Shown: one piece after another, positions 16,642-26,303 of the stretch | Numbering within the stretch: the stretch's first letter is position 1 | Layout of the letters: each line of letters opens with the position of its first letter | Source: Exiguobacterium acetylicum DSM 20416 | GTDB taxonomy: Bacteria; Bacillota; Bacilli; Exiguobacteriales; Exiguobacteriaceae | Assembly (NCBI RefSeq): GCF_000702605.1 | Contig: NZ_JNIR01000001.1 | Span: 486,501 to 550,500, forward strand | Reading direction: 5' to 3' | DNA length: 64,000 nucleotides | The notes under the pieces: model-generated | The model's input: the letters and a program-made list of their open reading frames with translations, nothing else | Told to the model about the DNA's origin: nothing | Databases searched by the model: none | Made by a program: the position numbers and the translations under genes

Positions 16642-17988
16642 ATGGATTTTCGTTATTTACCAATGACAGTAGAAGATGAGCAGGCGATGTTACAGACGAT
16701 CGGTGCAGCATCGATCGAAGATTTACTCGCTGATATCCCGGCATCCGTCCGTGATAACGGTACATTGGAAGAAGTCGGTGTGCCACTTCCGGAAACGGAC
16801 TTGATTCGGACGCTATCGAAGCTTGCCGACCAAAACATGAATACGAAACAATATCCGTCGTTCCTTGGCGCTGGCATCTATGATCACTATGCACCTGCTG
16901 TCGTCAATCATATGTTACTGCGCTCAGAGTTTTACACTGCCTATACACCGTATCAGCCAGAGATTTCGCAAGGCGAACTACAAGCGATCTTTGAATTTCA
17001 ATCGATGATTTGCGAGTTGACAGGGATGGATGTCGCGAACTCGTCGATGTATGACGGCATCACGGCGTTAGCGGAAGCGGCTATGCTTGCGTGTGCCCAT
17101 ACGAAGAAAAAGACGATCGTTCTTTCGGACGGCGTTCACCCGGAAGCACACGATGTCGTCCGGACGTATGCGAACGGTCCAGGACTAAACGTCGAGACAT
17201 TGTCGCTTGAGCAAGGTGTCACACGGATCGATCAACTCGATGCCATCGAAGACGTCGCCTGTGTCATCGTGCAGTATCCGAACTTCTACGGTCGTGTCGA
17301 AGAACTACAAGCATTGGCTGATGCGACACATGCACGTGGTGCGCTCTTCATCGTCTCTGCGAATCCACTGGCACTCGGTATCTTAGAAGCGCCAGGTAAA
17401 CTTGGCGCTGACATAACGATCGGAGATTGCCAACCGTTCGGGATTCCACAAAGCTTTGGTGGACCGACGTGTGGTTATTTCACGACGACAAAAGCGTTGA
17501 TGCGTAAGATTCCGGGACGTCTCGTTGGACAGACCGTCGATGAGAATGGAAAACGCGGTTTCGTTCTGACGTTACAAGCACGTGAACAACACATTCGCCG
17601 TGACAAGGCGACATCTAATATCTGTTCGAACCAAGCGTTGAATGCACTCGCTGCTTCGATTGCGATGAGTGCACTCGGAAAACGGGGGATCCGGGAACTC
17701 GCGACACGCAACTTACAAACGGCACATGCATTAAAACAAAAGCTGAAACAGGCTGGCTTTACGATCGTTGACGATGGACCGAGCTTCAATGAATTCGTCG
17801 TTACGCTACCAATCGACGCGACACGTGCGAGTCAACAATTGCTCGATCACGGAATCATCGGCGGTTTGCCGTTAGGCGCTTATGACGCGGCACGTCAAAA
17901 TGAAATGCTTGTTTGTGCAACGGAATTACGGACGAATGAAGAGTTGGATCAATTCGTGACAGCGTTAGGGGGACTCACACATGAATGA
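16642..17988 (+). CDS. gcvPA: Glycine dehydrogenase (decarboxylating) subunit 1
   Basis: N-terminal half of the split P protein. It pairs with GcvPB to decarboxylate glycine and load aminomethyl onto lipoyl-GcvH. The 448 residues start [16 protein letters not shown] and contain the family motifs [29 protein letters not shown] and [22 protein letters not shown] precedes the ATG. The end overlaps gcvPB by 8 bases, matching a stoichiometric heterodimer. Confidence 0.95.
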   Translation: MDFRYLPMTVEDEQAMLQTIGAASIEDLLADIPASVRDNGTLEEVGVPLPETDLIRTLSKLADQNMNTKQYPSFLGAGIYDHYAPAVVNHMLLRSEFYTAYTPYQPEISQGELQAIFEFQSMICELTGMDVANSSMYDGITALAEAAMLACAHTKKKTIVLSDGVHPEAHDVVRTYANGPGLNVETLSLEQGVTRIDQLDAIEDVACVIVQYPNFYGRVEELQALADATHARGALFIVSANPLALGILEAPGKLGADITIGDCQPFGIPQSFGGPTCGYFTTTKALMRKIPGRLVGQTVDENGKRGFVLTLQAREQHIRRDKATSNICSNQALNALAASIAMSALGKRGIRELATRNLQTAHALKQKLKQAGFTIVDDGPSFNEFVVTLPIDATRASQQLLDHGIIGGLPLGAYDAARQNEMLVCATELRTNEELDQFVTALGGLTHE

Positions 17989-19450
17989 GCAAACATTGAT
18001 CTTTGAAATTTCCAAACCGGGTCGTATCGCCTATAGCTTACCGTTACCGACTGTCGATGAGGTGGCAGTAGAAGAATTGTTACCGACCTCGATGTTACGG
18101 AAGGAAGACGTGGCGCTACCGGAAGTATCGGAACTGGATCTCGTCCGTCACTACACGGCACTCTCGAACCGTAACCATGGTGTGGATTCTGGATTCTATC
18201 CACTCGGGTCATGTACGATGAAATACAATCCGAAAATCAATGAAGATATGGCACGCCTCCCTGGGTTTGCACACATTCACCCGCTTCAACCAGTCGAAAG
18301 TGTTCAAGGGGCACTCGGTTTGATGTATGATCTGCAAGAAAAACTCGCGGTCATCACAGGAATGGATGAAGTGACGCTCCAGCCGGCGGCGGGAGCACAC
18401 GGTGAATGGACAGGCTTGATGCTGATTAAGGCCTACCATCATGCACGCGGTGACTTTAAACGGACGAAAGTCCTCGTACCGGACTCGGCACACGGAACGA
18501 ATCCGGCATCGGCATCAGTCGCTGGATTTGATACCGTGACGGTCTTATCGGATGAACGTGGTCTTGTTGATTTAGCGGATTTAAAGAAAAAGGTCGGTGA
18601 CGATACAGCGGCACTCATGTTGACAAATCCGAACACGCTTGGTCTGTTTGAGTCGGATATCGTTGAGATCGCCAAAGCGGTTCACGAGGCGGGCGGAAAA
18701 CTGTACTACGATGGTGCGAACTCGAATGCGATCATGGGCATTGCTCGTCCAGGGGACATGGGCTTTGATGTCGTTCACTTGAACTTGCATAAGACGTTCA
18801 CAGGTCCGCACGGTGGCGGCGGACCAGGGTCGGGTCCGGTTGGTGTCAAACAAGATTTGATTCCGTATTTACCGAAACCAATCGTCCGCAAAGAAGAAGA
18901 GCGTTATGTCCTCGACTATGATCGTCCGGAAGCAATCGGTCGCGTCAAACCATTCTACGGTAACTTCGGCATCAACGTTCGTGCCTATAGCTATATTCGG
19001 ACGATGGGTGGGGCAGGTCTCGCTCGCGTCTCGAAAGAAGCGGTCTTGAATGCGAACTATATGTTGGCTCGTCTCAAAGGTGCGTATGACGCGCCATACG
19101 ACGTCTATTGCAAGCACGAATTCGTCTTGTCGGGTAAACGTCAAAAAGCACTAGGTGTCCGGACGCTTGATATCGCTAAACGTCTGCTTGACTTTGGATA
19201 CCATCCACCAACGATCTACTTCCCGTTGAACGTCGAGGAGTGTATCATGATCGAACCGACGGAAACAGAGTCGAAAGAAACACTCGATGCCTTTTGTGAT
19301 GCGATGCTCCAGATTGCAAAAGAGGTCGAAGAGACACCAGATGTCGTCTTGAATGCACCACACACGACGGTCGTCAAACGGATGGACGAGACACTTGCTG
19401 CTCGAAAACCGGTCTTACGCTACGAACCAAAACAAGAAGTACACGCATAA
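17981..19450 (+). CDS. gcvPB: Glycine dehydrogenase (decarboxylating) subunit 2
   Basis: C-terminal, PLP-carrying half of the P protein (489 residues). Lys271 in [19 protein letters not shown] is the expected PLP lysine. [13 protein letters not shown] and [11 protein letters not shown] are further signature stretches. It overlaps gcvPA and ends the operon at a terminator. GcvH and a dedicated lipoamide dehydrogenase are not in this cluster; lpdV at 45 kb could supply the latter activity. Confidence 0.95.
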   Translation: MNEQTLIFEISKPGRIAYSLPLPTVDEVAVEELLPTSMLRKEDVALPEVSELDLVRHYTALSNRNHGVDSGFYPLGSCTMKYNPKINEDMARLPGFAHIHPLQPVESVQGALGLMYDLQEKLAVITGMDEVTLQPAAGAHGEWTGLMLIKAYHHARGDFKRTKVLVPDSAHGTNPASASVAGFDTVTVLSDERGLVDLADLKKKVGDDTAALMLTNPNTLGLFESDIVEIAKAVHEAGGKLYYDGANSNAIMGIARPGDMGFDVVHLNLHKTFTGPHGGGGPGSGPVGVKQDLIPYLPKPIVRKEEERYVLDYDRPEAIGRVKPFYGNFGINVRAYSYIRTMGGAGLARVSKEAVLNANYMLARLKGAYDAPYDVYCKHEFVLSGKRQKALGVRTLDIAKRLLDFGYHPPTIYFPLNVEECIMIEPTETESKETLDAFCDAMLQIAKEVEETPDVVLNAPHTTVVKRMDETLAARKPVLRYEPKQEVHA

Positions 19451-19461
19451 GCTACTTCATA

Positions 19462-19502
19462 AAAAAGAGGACATCTCCGACGAAGGAGAGGTCCTCTTTT
19501 TG
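19462..19502. terminator. Bidirectional terminator after gcvPB
   Basis: Stem AAAGAGGAC-TCTCC / GGAGA-GTCCTCTTTTT, placed between the converging gcvPB and yqhL genes. Confidence 0.85.
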
Positions 19503-19516
19503 CGATGAACGAAGCA

Positions 19517-19897
19517 TCAGCTCCGTTTGATTTTTCCTGACCACTGCTTGAATCCGCCTTTTAACTGATACAGATTCGTATAACCAGCTTTTTTCAAGAC
19601 TTTTGCAGCCTGTGAAGAACGCATGCTACCTTGACAATACAAGTAAATCGGCATGTCTTTTCGTAATTCCTTCGAGCGCATCTTCATTTGGCTGACCGGG
19701 ATGTTACGGGCACCGACGATGTGTCCACCTTTGAATTCCTGTGTCTCGCGAACATCGACGATTTGTGCTTTACGGTAGTTCGCACGGAATTCTTCTTGCG
19801 ACAATTTCGTGATGCCTTTGACCGGCATGAAACGCCAAGCGATGTAGGCGATCAGCGCGACCCATAATACGATCGTAATGATAGTTCCAGTTTCCAT
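19517..19897 (-). CDS. yqhL: Membrane-anchored rhodanese-like protein (YqhL)
   Basis: A 126-residue protein with one N-terminal membrane helix (TIITIVLWVALIAYIAWRFM), then a single rhodanese domain: VDVRETQEFKGGHIVGARNIP and the catalytic loop YCQGSMRS with the persulfide-forming Cys. It presumably moves sulfane sulfur at the membrane. It is convergent with gcvPB and divergent from lipM, the same arrangement as yqhL-yqhM in B. subtilis. The start was set at METGTII because GGAAG lies just upstream. Confidence 0.88.
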   Translation of the reverse strand: METGTIITIVLWVALIAYIAWRFMPVKGITKLSQEEFRANYRKAQIVDVRETQEFKGGHIVGARNIPVSQMKMRSKELRKDMPIYLYCQGSMRSSQAAKVLKKAGYTNLYQLKGGFKQWSGKIKRS

Positions 19898-20035
19898 ATT
19901 CGACTTCCAACCCCTTCGTTCGTTTAACCTCTGTTTCATTATAGTCAACGAAATCGATTTCGGCAATCGACTCGTGATTGCGCGACCGAGAATGGGTTTG
20001 ATACACTAAGACGGAAACGTTTTGGGGGTGCTCAA

Positions 20036-20866
20036 GTGAACAGAGAGTGGCAAGTGTTGACGACGCCGGCAATGGAGCCGGCAATGAACATGGCAATTGA
20101 TGAAGCATTGATTCAGTTCGTCGGGCGTGGTGAAATCGCACCGACGCTTCGTTTTTACTCATGGGAACCACACGGATTAAGTGTTGGTCATTTTCAACGG
20201 GCAACCCGTGATATCGATCGAAAGCGGATTGCAGAGCTCGGTATTCCGATCGTGCGTCGGATGACAGGAGGGCGCGCTGTCTTGCATGCAGACGAGTTGA
20301 CATACAGTGTCGTCATCCCGGAAGATACAGAAGGTTTACCACGCACGGTCATCGAAAGTTATCGGATGTTGACGGAAGGAATTCGCAAAGGATACCATCA
20401 CCTCGGCATTCCGGTCGAATTTTCCGTTCCGTTGACGGAAGAGGAAAAGGAAGAATTACGGAAGCCGAAATCAGCCGTTTGTTTTGATGCAGCGTCGTAT
20501 TATGAACTCGCTGTTGGAAAACGGAAAGTCGCCGGAAGTGCACAAGTTCGCCATCAAGGCGTTGTCCTGCAGCACGGTTCGGTCCCACTCTCTGTCGATG
20601 AAGGTGAATTGTTTGATTGTTTCTTGTATGATGATGAGTCGACGCGCGAACGGATGAAAGCGCGTTTTTCAGGAAAAGCTGTCGCTTTGAATGAGCTAGC
20701 AGGTCGCGCAGTCGCATTTGACGAGGTACGAGAAGCGTTCACGAAAGGCTTCGAAGAGGCGCTTGATTTGTCGTTCGTTCCATTAACGTTCACTAGCGAG
20801 CAGTGGCAGGAGATTGAGCGTCTTGCCGAGAAATACCGTAGTGATGAGTGGAACTGGAAACGCTAA
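20036..20866 (+). CDS. lipM: Octanoyltransferase LipM
   Basis: Moves octanoyl from acyl carrier protein to GcvH, the first step of lipoate synthesis in Bacillales. The 276 residues include RRMTGGRAVLHADELTYS, the acyl-accepting Cys149 (SAVCFDAASYYEL) and the Lys region GKRKVAGSAQ. The start is GTG with GGGGGTG ahead of it. Placement next to the glycine cleavage genes fits their need for lipoylation; the bkd complex at 45-50 kb also depends on it. Confidence 0.92.
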   Translation: MNREWQVLTTPAMEPAMNMAIDEALIQFVGRGEIAPTLRFYSWEPHGLSVGHFQRATRDIDRKRIAELGIPIVRRMTGGRAVLHADELTYSVVIPEDTEGLPRTVIESYRMLTEGIRKGYHHLGIPVEFSVPLTEEEKEELRKPKSAVCFDAASYYELAVGKRKVAGSAQVRHQGVVLQHGSVPLSVDEGELFDCFLYDDESTRERMKARFSGKAVALNELAGRAVAFDEVREAFTKGFEEALDLSFVPLTFTSEQWQEIERLAEKYRSDEWNWKR

Positions 20867-20890
20867 TGAATGAAATGGGAAGGTGATGTC

Positions 20891-21313
20891 GTGCCAACTC
20901 CGAGTATGGAAGATTATTTGGAACAAATTTATAAACTGATTGAAGATAAGGGGTATGCCCGCGTATCGGATATAGCGGAGTCGTTAGGCGTTCACCCGTC
21001 GTCGGTAACAAAGATGGTTCAAAAGCTCGACCGGGAGACGTATCTCGTTTATGAAAAGTATCCGGGTCTCATGCTGACGCCTAAAGGACGCAAAATCGGA
21101 AAGCGTCTCGTGGAACGACACGCCTTACTTGAAGATTTTCTTCGTCTCGTTGGTGTGGATGAAGAACTGATCTATAAGGATGTCGAAGGAATCGAGCATC
21201 ATATTAGTATCGAAGCGTTGGATAAGATCAACGGAATGATTCAGTTCTTCGCAGAACGTCCTGGTTTGAAAGAGGAACTGCATCGCTATCAACAAGCCCA
21301 TCCAGAGGATTGA
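20891..21313 (+). CDS. mntR: Manganese-responsive repressor MntR
   Basis: DtxR-family metalloregulator that represses Mn(II) import when Mn is sufficient. The 140 residues begin with a winged helix ([22 protein letters not shown]), then a dimerisation domain. All manganese ligands known from B. subtilis MntR are at the same positions: Asp8, Glu11, His77, Glu99, Glu102 and His103. The GTG at 20891 gives the canonical PTPSMEDY start and follows AAGGTGAT. It lies 24 bases after lipM and is probably co-transcribed. Confidence 0.94.
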   Translation: MPTPSMEDYLEQIYKLIEDKGYARVSDIAESLGVHPSSVTKMVQKLDRETYLVYEKYPGLMLTPKGRKIGKRLVERHALLEDFLRLVGVDEELIYKDVEGIEHHISIEALDKINGMIQFFAERPGLKEELHRYQQAHPED

Positions 21314-21462
21314 GGCTTGTTTTTTTATACTTTTTTTCTAAGAACCTACCTTAAAAACGAACATTCCATTACATTTTAATGATAAAGTGCGCATTTAAAA
21401 GGTGTTATGTTATACTGAGCCTGAAAATGGACGAAGGGGGTGACGGGTGTTCGCACCTGGTC

Positions 21463-21990
21463 ATGGAAATTACGATTAAAGAAAAGTTAGTGTCTGAGTC
21501 ACAACTAAAAGAAAAAGTCCGTGAATTAGCACAACAGATTGAAGCAGATGCTGCCGGACGTCAAATCGTTCTTGTCGTCGTGTTGAAAGGGTCGATGGTC
21601 TTTGCTGCGGATTTGATGCGCGAAATCAAAGGAAGCGTTCAAATTGATACAGTCGCGTGCTCTTCTTACGGAACAAAGACCGTCTCTTCAGGGCGTGTCC
21701 AGTTGAAGAAAGATCTCGATCTCGATGTGCAAGGGAAATATGTCGTCGTCATCGAAGATATCATCGACACAGGACGGACGCTCCATTTCTTGTGTGATCA
21801 CATGAAGTTGCATCAACCTGGAGTTCTAAAGGTGTGTACATTGCTTGATAAACCGGCACGTCGTGAAGTAGAACTCGACGCAGACTATGTCGGTTTTGAG
21901 ATTCCGGATTACTTCGTTGTTGGGTACGGAATCGATTGTGCTGAGGAATACCGCAATTTACCGTATATCGGTTGGGTCGAAACGGATTGA
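21463..21990 (+). CDS. hpt: Hypoxanthine/guanine phosphoribosyltransferase
   Basis: Salvages hypoxanthine and guanine to IMP and GMP using PRPP. The 175 residues show VVLKGSMVFAADL, the flexible loop SSYGTKTVSSG, the PRPP loop VVIEDIIDTGRTL and VGFEIPDYFVVGYGIDC. ATG 21463 fits family length, but the only good ribosome binding site (AAGGGGGTG at ~21436) is 20 bases away, with a small GGGTG-TTCG-CACCT hairpin between. A second hpt elsewhere in the genome is likely, since the usual copy neighbours tilS-ftsH. Confidence 0.88.
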   Translation: MEITIKEKLVSESQLKEKVRELAQQIEADAAGRQIVLVVVLKGSMVFAADLMREIKGSVQIDTVACSSYGTKTVSSGRVQLKKDLDLDVQGKYVVVIEDIIDTGRTLHFLCDHMKLHQPGVLKVCTLLDKPARREVELDADYVGFEIPDYFVVGYGIDCAEEYRNLPYIGWVETD

Positions 21991-21995
21991 ACACG

Positions 21996-22032
21996 AAAAA
22001 AGGAGATTCGTCGCGTGACGAATCTCCTTTTT
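21996..22032. terminator. Bidirectional terminator between hpt and yqhP
   Basis: Perfect stem AAAAAGGAGATTCGTC-GCGT-GACGAATCTCCTTTTT, serving the two converging genes. Confidence 0.9.
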
Positions 22033-22048
22033 AATGTACTTCTGAAAT

Positions 22049-22451
22049 TTAGAAAGCACGTTTTTTCTTTTTGCCTTTTTTTTCCTTCGATGACTGTCAG
22101 GTGAGGCGCTTTTGAACGATCCCGCAACGGTCTGACTTTATTCGATGCCGGCGCTTTTGAAGACTTGACCGGTTTTTTCTTAAAGTCTGTCCGGCGAACA
22201 GAATTCGAAGAGCCATGCATTTTTTTTGATTGAGCGACGGATTTTCGGTACTGAGCGTTCGCACCATTTCCGACGCTTCGATTACGAGTCAGGAACTTAA
22301 AGAGTAAGAAGATAATCCCGGCGGTAATCCCGAAGAACAGCAATTGTGAAAACAGACTACTTGGATTGTTGACGAGTTTATATCCGAAGCCGACAAAAGC
22401 GAACAGTAACACGACGAGTGCAAATGTAGAACCAATGCGTTGTCTGATCAT
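22049..22451 (-). CDS. yqhP: YqhP/SA1560 family membrane protein, apparent 3' frameshift
   Basis: Two N-terminal membrane helices (ALVVLLFAFVGFGYKLV, LLFFGITAGIIFLLFKFL) are followed by a very basic tail. As printed, an A8 run (plus-strand T residues 22076-22083) shifts the frame so the protein runs on to 21909 through the terminator and into the 3' end of hpt. With one A fewer the frame reads GKKGKKKKRAF and stops at 22049, a normal end. The coordinates given assume that ending. This is either a sequencing error, a true mutation or transcript slippage. Function unknown. Confidence 0.7.
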
Positions 22452-22471
22452 AATATCACCCCTGTTATCGA

Positions 22472-23416
22472 TTAACCCAGTGCATTCTCATGTAGGTTAT
22501 GTTCCTGTTTTTCCAACGCTTCAAACGCATAAATCGCAACCTCGATCTGTGAATCATCCGGTTCCTTCGTCGTCAAGTACTGCAACCATAGGCCAGGCAA
22601 GGCGATGACGCGAAGTCCTTTAATGTGCTGTGCTTTATTCGTCAGCTGTAACACTTCAAATGAAAGACCGATGACGACCGGTAATAAAGCGATTCGGCAG
22701 ACGAGACGCAACCAAAGCGGATCCGTTGGCACGATCAGATAGACGAAAAATCCGACGATGACGGTGAAGATCAAGAAACTCGAGCCGCACCGGTAATGAA
22801 GCCGACTGCTGACGCGAACGTTCTCGACCGTAAGTGGACGTCCTGACTCGACGCAATTGATGACTTTATGCTCAGCACCATGATATTGGAAAAGTCGTTT
22901 AACAAGCGGGGTCAACGAAATCACGTAGAGATAACTGAACAAAAGCGTTAATTTGATTGTTGCTTCAATGACGTTTTGAATGACATGTCCAGACAAGGCT
23001 GGAAATACATCGAATAGCGATGCAAGGAAAGCAGGTAGTAACGTAAAGAGTAATTTACCGAAAAAGAATGATAGGATCCCGACGACAGCTACGCCGAGCC
23101 ATTTCGTCAAAGGACTGGCAGTCGCCTCTTCCGGTTCTTCTTCACCCGGTTTGACACCGTAGCGATCACTTGCGAAGTTCATATGACTTGCGCCATTCGC
23201 TGAGGACTCCATCAAAGCAAAGAGACCACGCAAAAGTGGAATTCGTTTTCCTTTGGCGATTCGTGGTCGAACCGGTTTTTGCTGGGCAAACGTCTCGATC
23301 GAATCATCATTTCGACGAATCGCGGAGACTGCATGGGTCGCATTTTGGAACATGACGCCTTCGACGATGGCTTGACCACCGACTGGCGGATTAGTCGTTT
23401 TCATAATAGAACGCAT
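22472..23416 (-). CDS. yqhQ: DUF1385 family membrane protein YqhQ
   Basis: A 314-residue membrane protein. The family signature GGQAIVEGVMF is at about residues 13-24, and the conserved core RLFQYHGAEHKVINCVESG, with a possible metal-binding His-Glu-His, lies past the middle. About four or five membrane helices follow, with SRLHYRCGSSFLIFTVIVG and FVYLIVPTDPLWLR. It is probably co-transcribed with yqhP, 20 bases downstream. Function not established. It is divergent from aroQ. Confidence 0.88.
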   Translation of the reverse strand: MRSIMKTTNPPVGGQAIVEGVMFQNATHAVSAIRRNDDSIETFAQQKPVRPRIAKGKRIPLLRGLFALMESSANGASHMNFASDRYGVKPGEEEPEEATASPLTKWLGVAVVGILSFFFGKLLFTLLPAFLASLFDVFPALSGHVIQNVIEATIKLTLLFSYLYVISLTPLVKRLFQYHGAEHKVINCVESGRPLTVENVRVSSRLHYRCGSSFLIFTVIVGFFVYLIVPTDPLWLRLVCRIALLPVVIGLSFEVLQLTNKAQHIKGLRVIALPGLWLQYLTTKEPDDSQIEVAIYAFEALEKQEHNLHENALG

Positions 23417-23560
23417 CCCGTCTTCATTAAAATTAGGTGTATCGTCAGTGTACTTGATTTACGCTAAAAAAACTATGTTCGACTCGTCAAAACGAGGTAA
23501 TCTTTAGGAGTCGGAAATCGGGTTATGATACAATGAAAAGGAATTCGAGGAGGTGTTTTT

Positions 23561-24007
23561 TTGCGTGTCTTGATATTAAACGGACCAAACTTGAATTTAC
23601 TCGGAACACGCGAACCGGATACATATGGAACGGCGACATTAGCCGACTTAGAACACGACCTTCGCGCTTATTTTCCGAACATTCAGTTTCGGTTTGAACA
23701 ATCGAACCATGAAGGACGACTGATTGATGTTCTTCACGAGGAACGGGGAGCGGACGGCATCGTCTTCAATGCAGCTGCCTATACGCATACGAGTATCGCG
23801 TTACGTGACGCGATCGCTGCGATCGAAGCACCCGTCATCGAGGTCCATCTATCGAATGTCCATGCACGTGAATCCTTCCGTCATCATTCGATGATCGCAT
23901 CCGTCTGTCAAGGCGTCATTGCTGGACTTGGCATGACGGGATATCGTCTGGCAACGGAAGCACTTCAAGCTTTACAACAATCAGAACAAGGGGGAAATCA
24001 ATCATGA
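23561..24007 (+). CDS. aroQ: 3-dehydroquinate dehydratase, type II
   Basis: Third step of the shikimate pathway: dehydrates 3-dehydroquinate. The 148 residues start [22 protein letters not shown], where Asn, Arg and Tyr are the type II catalytic residues, and include [17 protein letters not shown] with the catalytic His. The start is TTG, preceded by GAGGAGGTG. It overlaps papA by 4 bases (ATGA), forming an aroQ-papA-efp group as in Bacillus. Confidence 0.93.
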   Translation: MRVLILNGPNLNLLGTREPDTYGTATLADLEHDLRAYFPNIQFRFEQSNHEGRLIDVLHEERGADGIVFNAAAYTHTSIALRDAIAAIEAPVIEVHLSNVHARESFRHHSMIASVCQGVIAGLGMTGYRLATEALQALQQSEQGGNQS

Positions 24008-25068
24008 AACAACGGATCGAGGCGTTACAAGCAGCTTTAAAGGAACGGGACCTTCCAGGATTACTCGTCACGAAGGCAGAGAACATTCGTTACATTTCCG
24101 GCTTCACGGGTTCAAGTGGTGCATGTCTCGTAACAGAAGAGCAAGCGTACTTCGTGACGGATTTCCGTTACACGGAGCAAGCGGCAGACCAAGTTAAAGG
24201 AATGGAGATCGTCCAAATCGAACGGTCGATTCCAGAGACGATGGGCGAATTGATGGCAGGAGCGCGTGTTCGCGCGGTTGGTGTCGAAAAGGATGCGATG
24301 ACACTCGGTGCTTTTGAAGCGTACGATCAAGCTTCGGCAATCGAGCTTGTTCCGACGACAGGAATCATTGAAAACCTACGCTTGATTAAGGATTCGTCAG
24401 AGATTAAGATGATTAAGGAAGCGGTGGAGCTCGCAGACGCGACCTTCCAACACATCTTGACGTACATTCAACCAGGACGAACAGAACTTGAAGTATCAAA
24501 TGAACTAGAATTCTTCATGCGCAAGCATGGAGCGACGTCTTCTTCTTTCGATACGATCGTGGCGTCAGGCCATCGTTCTGCCTTGCCGCACGGTGTTGCC
24601 AGCTCGAAAGTCATTGCGACGGGTGAGCTCGTGACGCTTGATTTCGGAGCGCTCTTGAACGGTTATGTTTCAGATATCACACGGACTGTCGCAGTCGGTC
24701 CGATCAATGCCGAATTGCAGAAGATCTACGATACAGTCTTACAAGCGCAACTAGCGGGTGTCGATGGCTTAAAACCAGGTATCACTGGAATCGAAGCGGA
24801 CGCGTTGACACGTGATATCATCAAAGAAGCAGGTTACGGTGAGTACTTCGGTCACTCGACGGGACACGGTATTGGTCTAGAAGTACATGAAGGACCTGGC
24901 TTGTCGTTCCGCTCTGAGACGAAACTTGAACCGGGCATGATCGTTACGGTCGAACCAGGTATCTACGTGCCGCAAGTTGGCGGATGCCGGATTGAAGATG
25001 ACGTCTTGATCACGGAAACAGGTCGAGAAATTCTTTCGTCTTCACCAAAAGAACTGATCACTCTCTAA
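24004..25068 (+). CDS. papA: Xaa-Pro dipeptidase (M24B)
   Basis: A 354-residue metallopeptidase that cleaves dipeptides with C-terminal proline. The N-terminal creatinase-like domain ([22 protein letters not shown]) precedes the pita-bread catalytic domain with all five metal ligands: [16 protein letters not shown] (two Asp), [16 protein letters not shown] (His), VTVEPGIY (Glu) and RIEDDVLIT (Glu). Translationally coupled to aroQ. Equivalent to yqhT of B. subtilis, next to efp. Confidence 0.92.
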   Translation: MKQRIEALQAALKERDLPGLLVTKAENIRYISGFTGSSGACLVTEEQAYFVTDFRYTEQAADQVKGMEIVQIERSIPETMGELMAGARVRAVGVEKDAMTLGAFEAYDQASAIELVPTTGIIENLRLIKDSSEIKMIKEAVELADATFQHILTYIQPGRTELEVSNELEFFMRKHGATSSSFDTIVASGHRSALPHGVASSKVIATGELVTLDFGALLNGYVSDITRTVAVGPINAELQKIYDTVLQAQLAGVDGLKPGITGIEADALTRDIIKEAGYGEYFGHSTGHGIGLEVHEGPGLSFRSETKLEPGMIVTVEPGIYVPQVGGCRIEDDVLITETGREILSSSPKELITL

Positions 25069-25103
25069 TTTAGAGTGACGGGACATTTTAGGAGGAACCA
25101 TTC

Positions 25104-25670
25104 ATGGTATCAGTAAACGATTTAAAAACAGGATTAACGATTAAAACTTCAGACGGTATGATTTGGCAAGTACTTGAATTCCAACATGTTAAACCAGGTA
25201 AAGGGGCAGCTTTCGTTCGGACGAAAATGCGTAACATCCGTAACGGAAACATCCAAGAGATGACATTCCGTGGTGGTGAGCGTGTCGAGCGTGCACACAT
25301 CGAGCGTAACAAGATGCAATACCTTTACCCAATGGGTGAGACTTACGTCTTCATGGACACAGAATCGTATGAGCAATTGGAATTGACGACGGCGCAAGTC
25401 GAAGCAGCTCTTCCATACTTGCTTGAAAACATGGAAGTTCAAATCGCGGTTTACAACGGCGAAATCCTAGGTCTTGAATTACCGAACACAGTCGTCATGA
25501 CGATCGTTGAAGCAGAGCCTGGCGTTAAGGGTGATACAGCTTCGAACGTCAAGAAAAATGCGACAGTGGAGACAGGTCACATCATTCAAGTACCACTCTT
25601 CATCGAAGCAGGCGAAAAAGTAACGGTTGATACACGTACAGGTGATTTCACAGGTCGTTACAACGGATAA
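25104..25670 (+). CDS. efp: Elongation factor P
   Basis: Relieves ribosome stalling at polyproline stretches. The 188 residues match EF-P throughout. The loop [17 protein letters not shown] at about residue 30 carries the lysine that enters the peptidyl-transferase centre (modified with 5-aminopentanol in B. subtilis). C-terminal signature: GIKGDTAS-type sequence ([12 protein letters not shown]). TTTAGGAGG lies before the ATG, 35 bases after papA. Ends at a strong terminator. Confidence 0.95.
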   Translation: MVSVNDLKTGLTIKTSDGMIWQVLEFQHVKPGKGAAFVRTKMRNIRNGNIQEMTFRGGERVERAHIERNKMQYLYPMGETYVFMDTESYEQLELTTAQVEAALPYLLENMEVQIAVYNGEILGLELPNTVVMTIVEAEPGVKGDTASNVKKNATVETGHIIQVPLFIEAGEKVTVDTRTGDFTGRYNG

Positions 25671-25682
25671 TATTGAAACGAC

Positions 25683-25726
25683 AAGACGTCTCTCACCTTC
25701 TATCAGGTCGAGAGACGTCTTTTTTC
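25683..25726 (+). terminator. Intrinsic terminator after efp
   Basis: Stem AAGACGTCTCTC / GAGAGACGTCTT followed by T residues. Confidence 0.9.
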
Positions 25727-25773
25727 ATCCAGCTTGACTTGCATCCAATGGTATGACCAGTTAATATAAGTAT

Positions 25774-25801
25774 TTGAGTAGGCATTAGCACCTGGTATAA
25801 T
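25774..25801 (+). promoter_or_regulatory. accBC promoter with a FapR-like box
   Basis: TTGAGT (25774-25779), 16-bp spacer, TATAAT (25796-25801) is a clear sigma-A promoter. TTAGCACCTGGTATAAT at 25785-25801 fills the spacer and the -10. It closely matches the FapR operator pattern TTAGTACCTGGTACTAA, with the left half and the CCTGGTA centre nearly complete. FapR represses fatty-acid synthesis genes and is released by malonyl-CoA, the product of this carboxylase. Confidence 0.6.
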
Positions 25802-25838
25802 AATTGTGAATACAGCATAGATGGGGGAAGAATGACAG

Positions 25839-26288
25839 ATGAAAATCGATCAGCTGAAACAAGTACTCGAAATGCTCGATCAGTCGAGTGTAAATGAACT
25901 CTCACTCGAGACGGATACGTATAAATTAAAGTTGAAGAAACAAGGAGAAACGGTGACGGTCTCGCACCAAGCACCCGCTGCTCCAGTGGCGGCACCTGCT
26001 CCTGTGAAGCAAGCAGCGGCACCAGTCGAGGAAGAGGCGACTGCGGATGATACGGTCACGATCAATGCCTTGATGGTCGGAACGTTCTATTCACGTCCGA
26101 ATCCGGATAAACCGGCATACGTCAAAGTCGGGGATCAGATTGAAGTAGGTCAGATCGTCTGTGTCCTTGAAGCGATGAAACTCTTCAACAACTTAAACTC
26201 GGAAGTATCTGGAACGGTCGTCGAGATTCTTGTCGCCGATGGAGATCTCGTTGAATTTGGTCAACCACTCTTCCGGATCCGTCCGTAA
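25839..26288 (+). CDS. accB: Acetyl-CoA carboxylase biotin carboxyl carrier protein
   Basis: Carries biotin between the carboxylase and transferase of acetyl-CoA carboxylase, the first step of fatty acid synthesis. The 149 residues comprise an N-terminal region, an Ala/Pro-rich linker (about residues 46-66) and a biotinyl domain with Lys114 in EAMKLFNNL. It forms an operon with accC, 15 bases downstream. The promoter has a FapR-like box, suggesting feedback by malonyl-CoA. Confidence 0.95.
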   Translation: MKIDQLKQVLEMLDQSSVNELSLETDTYKLKLKKQGETVTVSHQAPAAPVAAPAPVKQAAAPVEEEATADDTVTINALMVGTFYSRPNPDKPAYVKVGDQIEVGQIVCVLEAMKLFNNLNSEVSGTVVEILVADGDLVEFGQPLFRIRP

Positions 26289-26303
26289 ACGGGGGGGAAC
26301 AGC

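Noticed and set aside
19770-20303. 177-codon antisense frame across yqhL and lipM
   Set aside because: Spans two well-supported genes and their intergenic region; it is a shadow frame.
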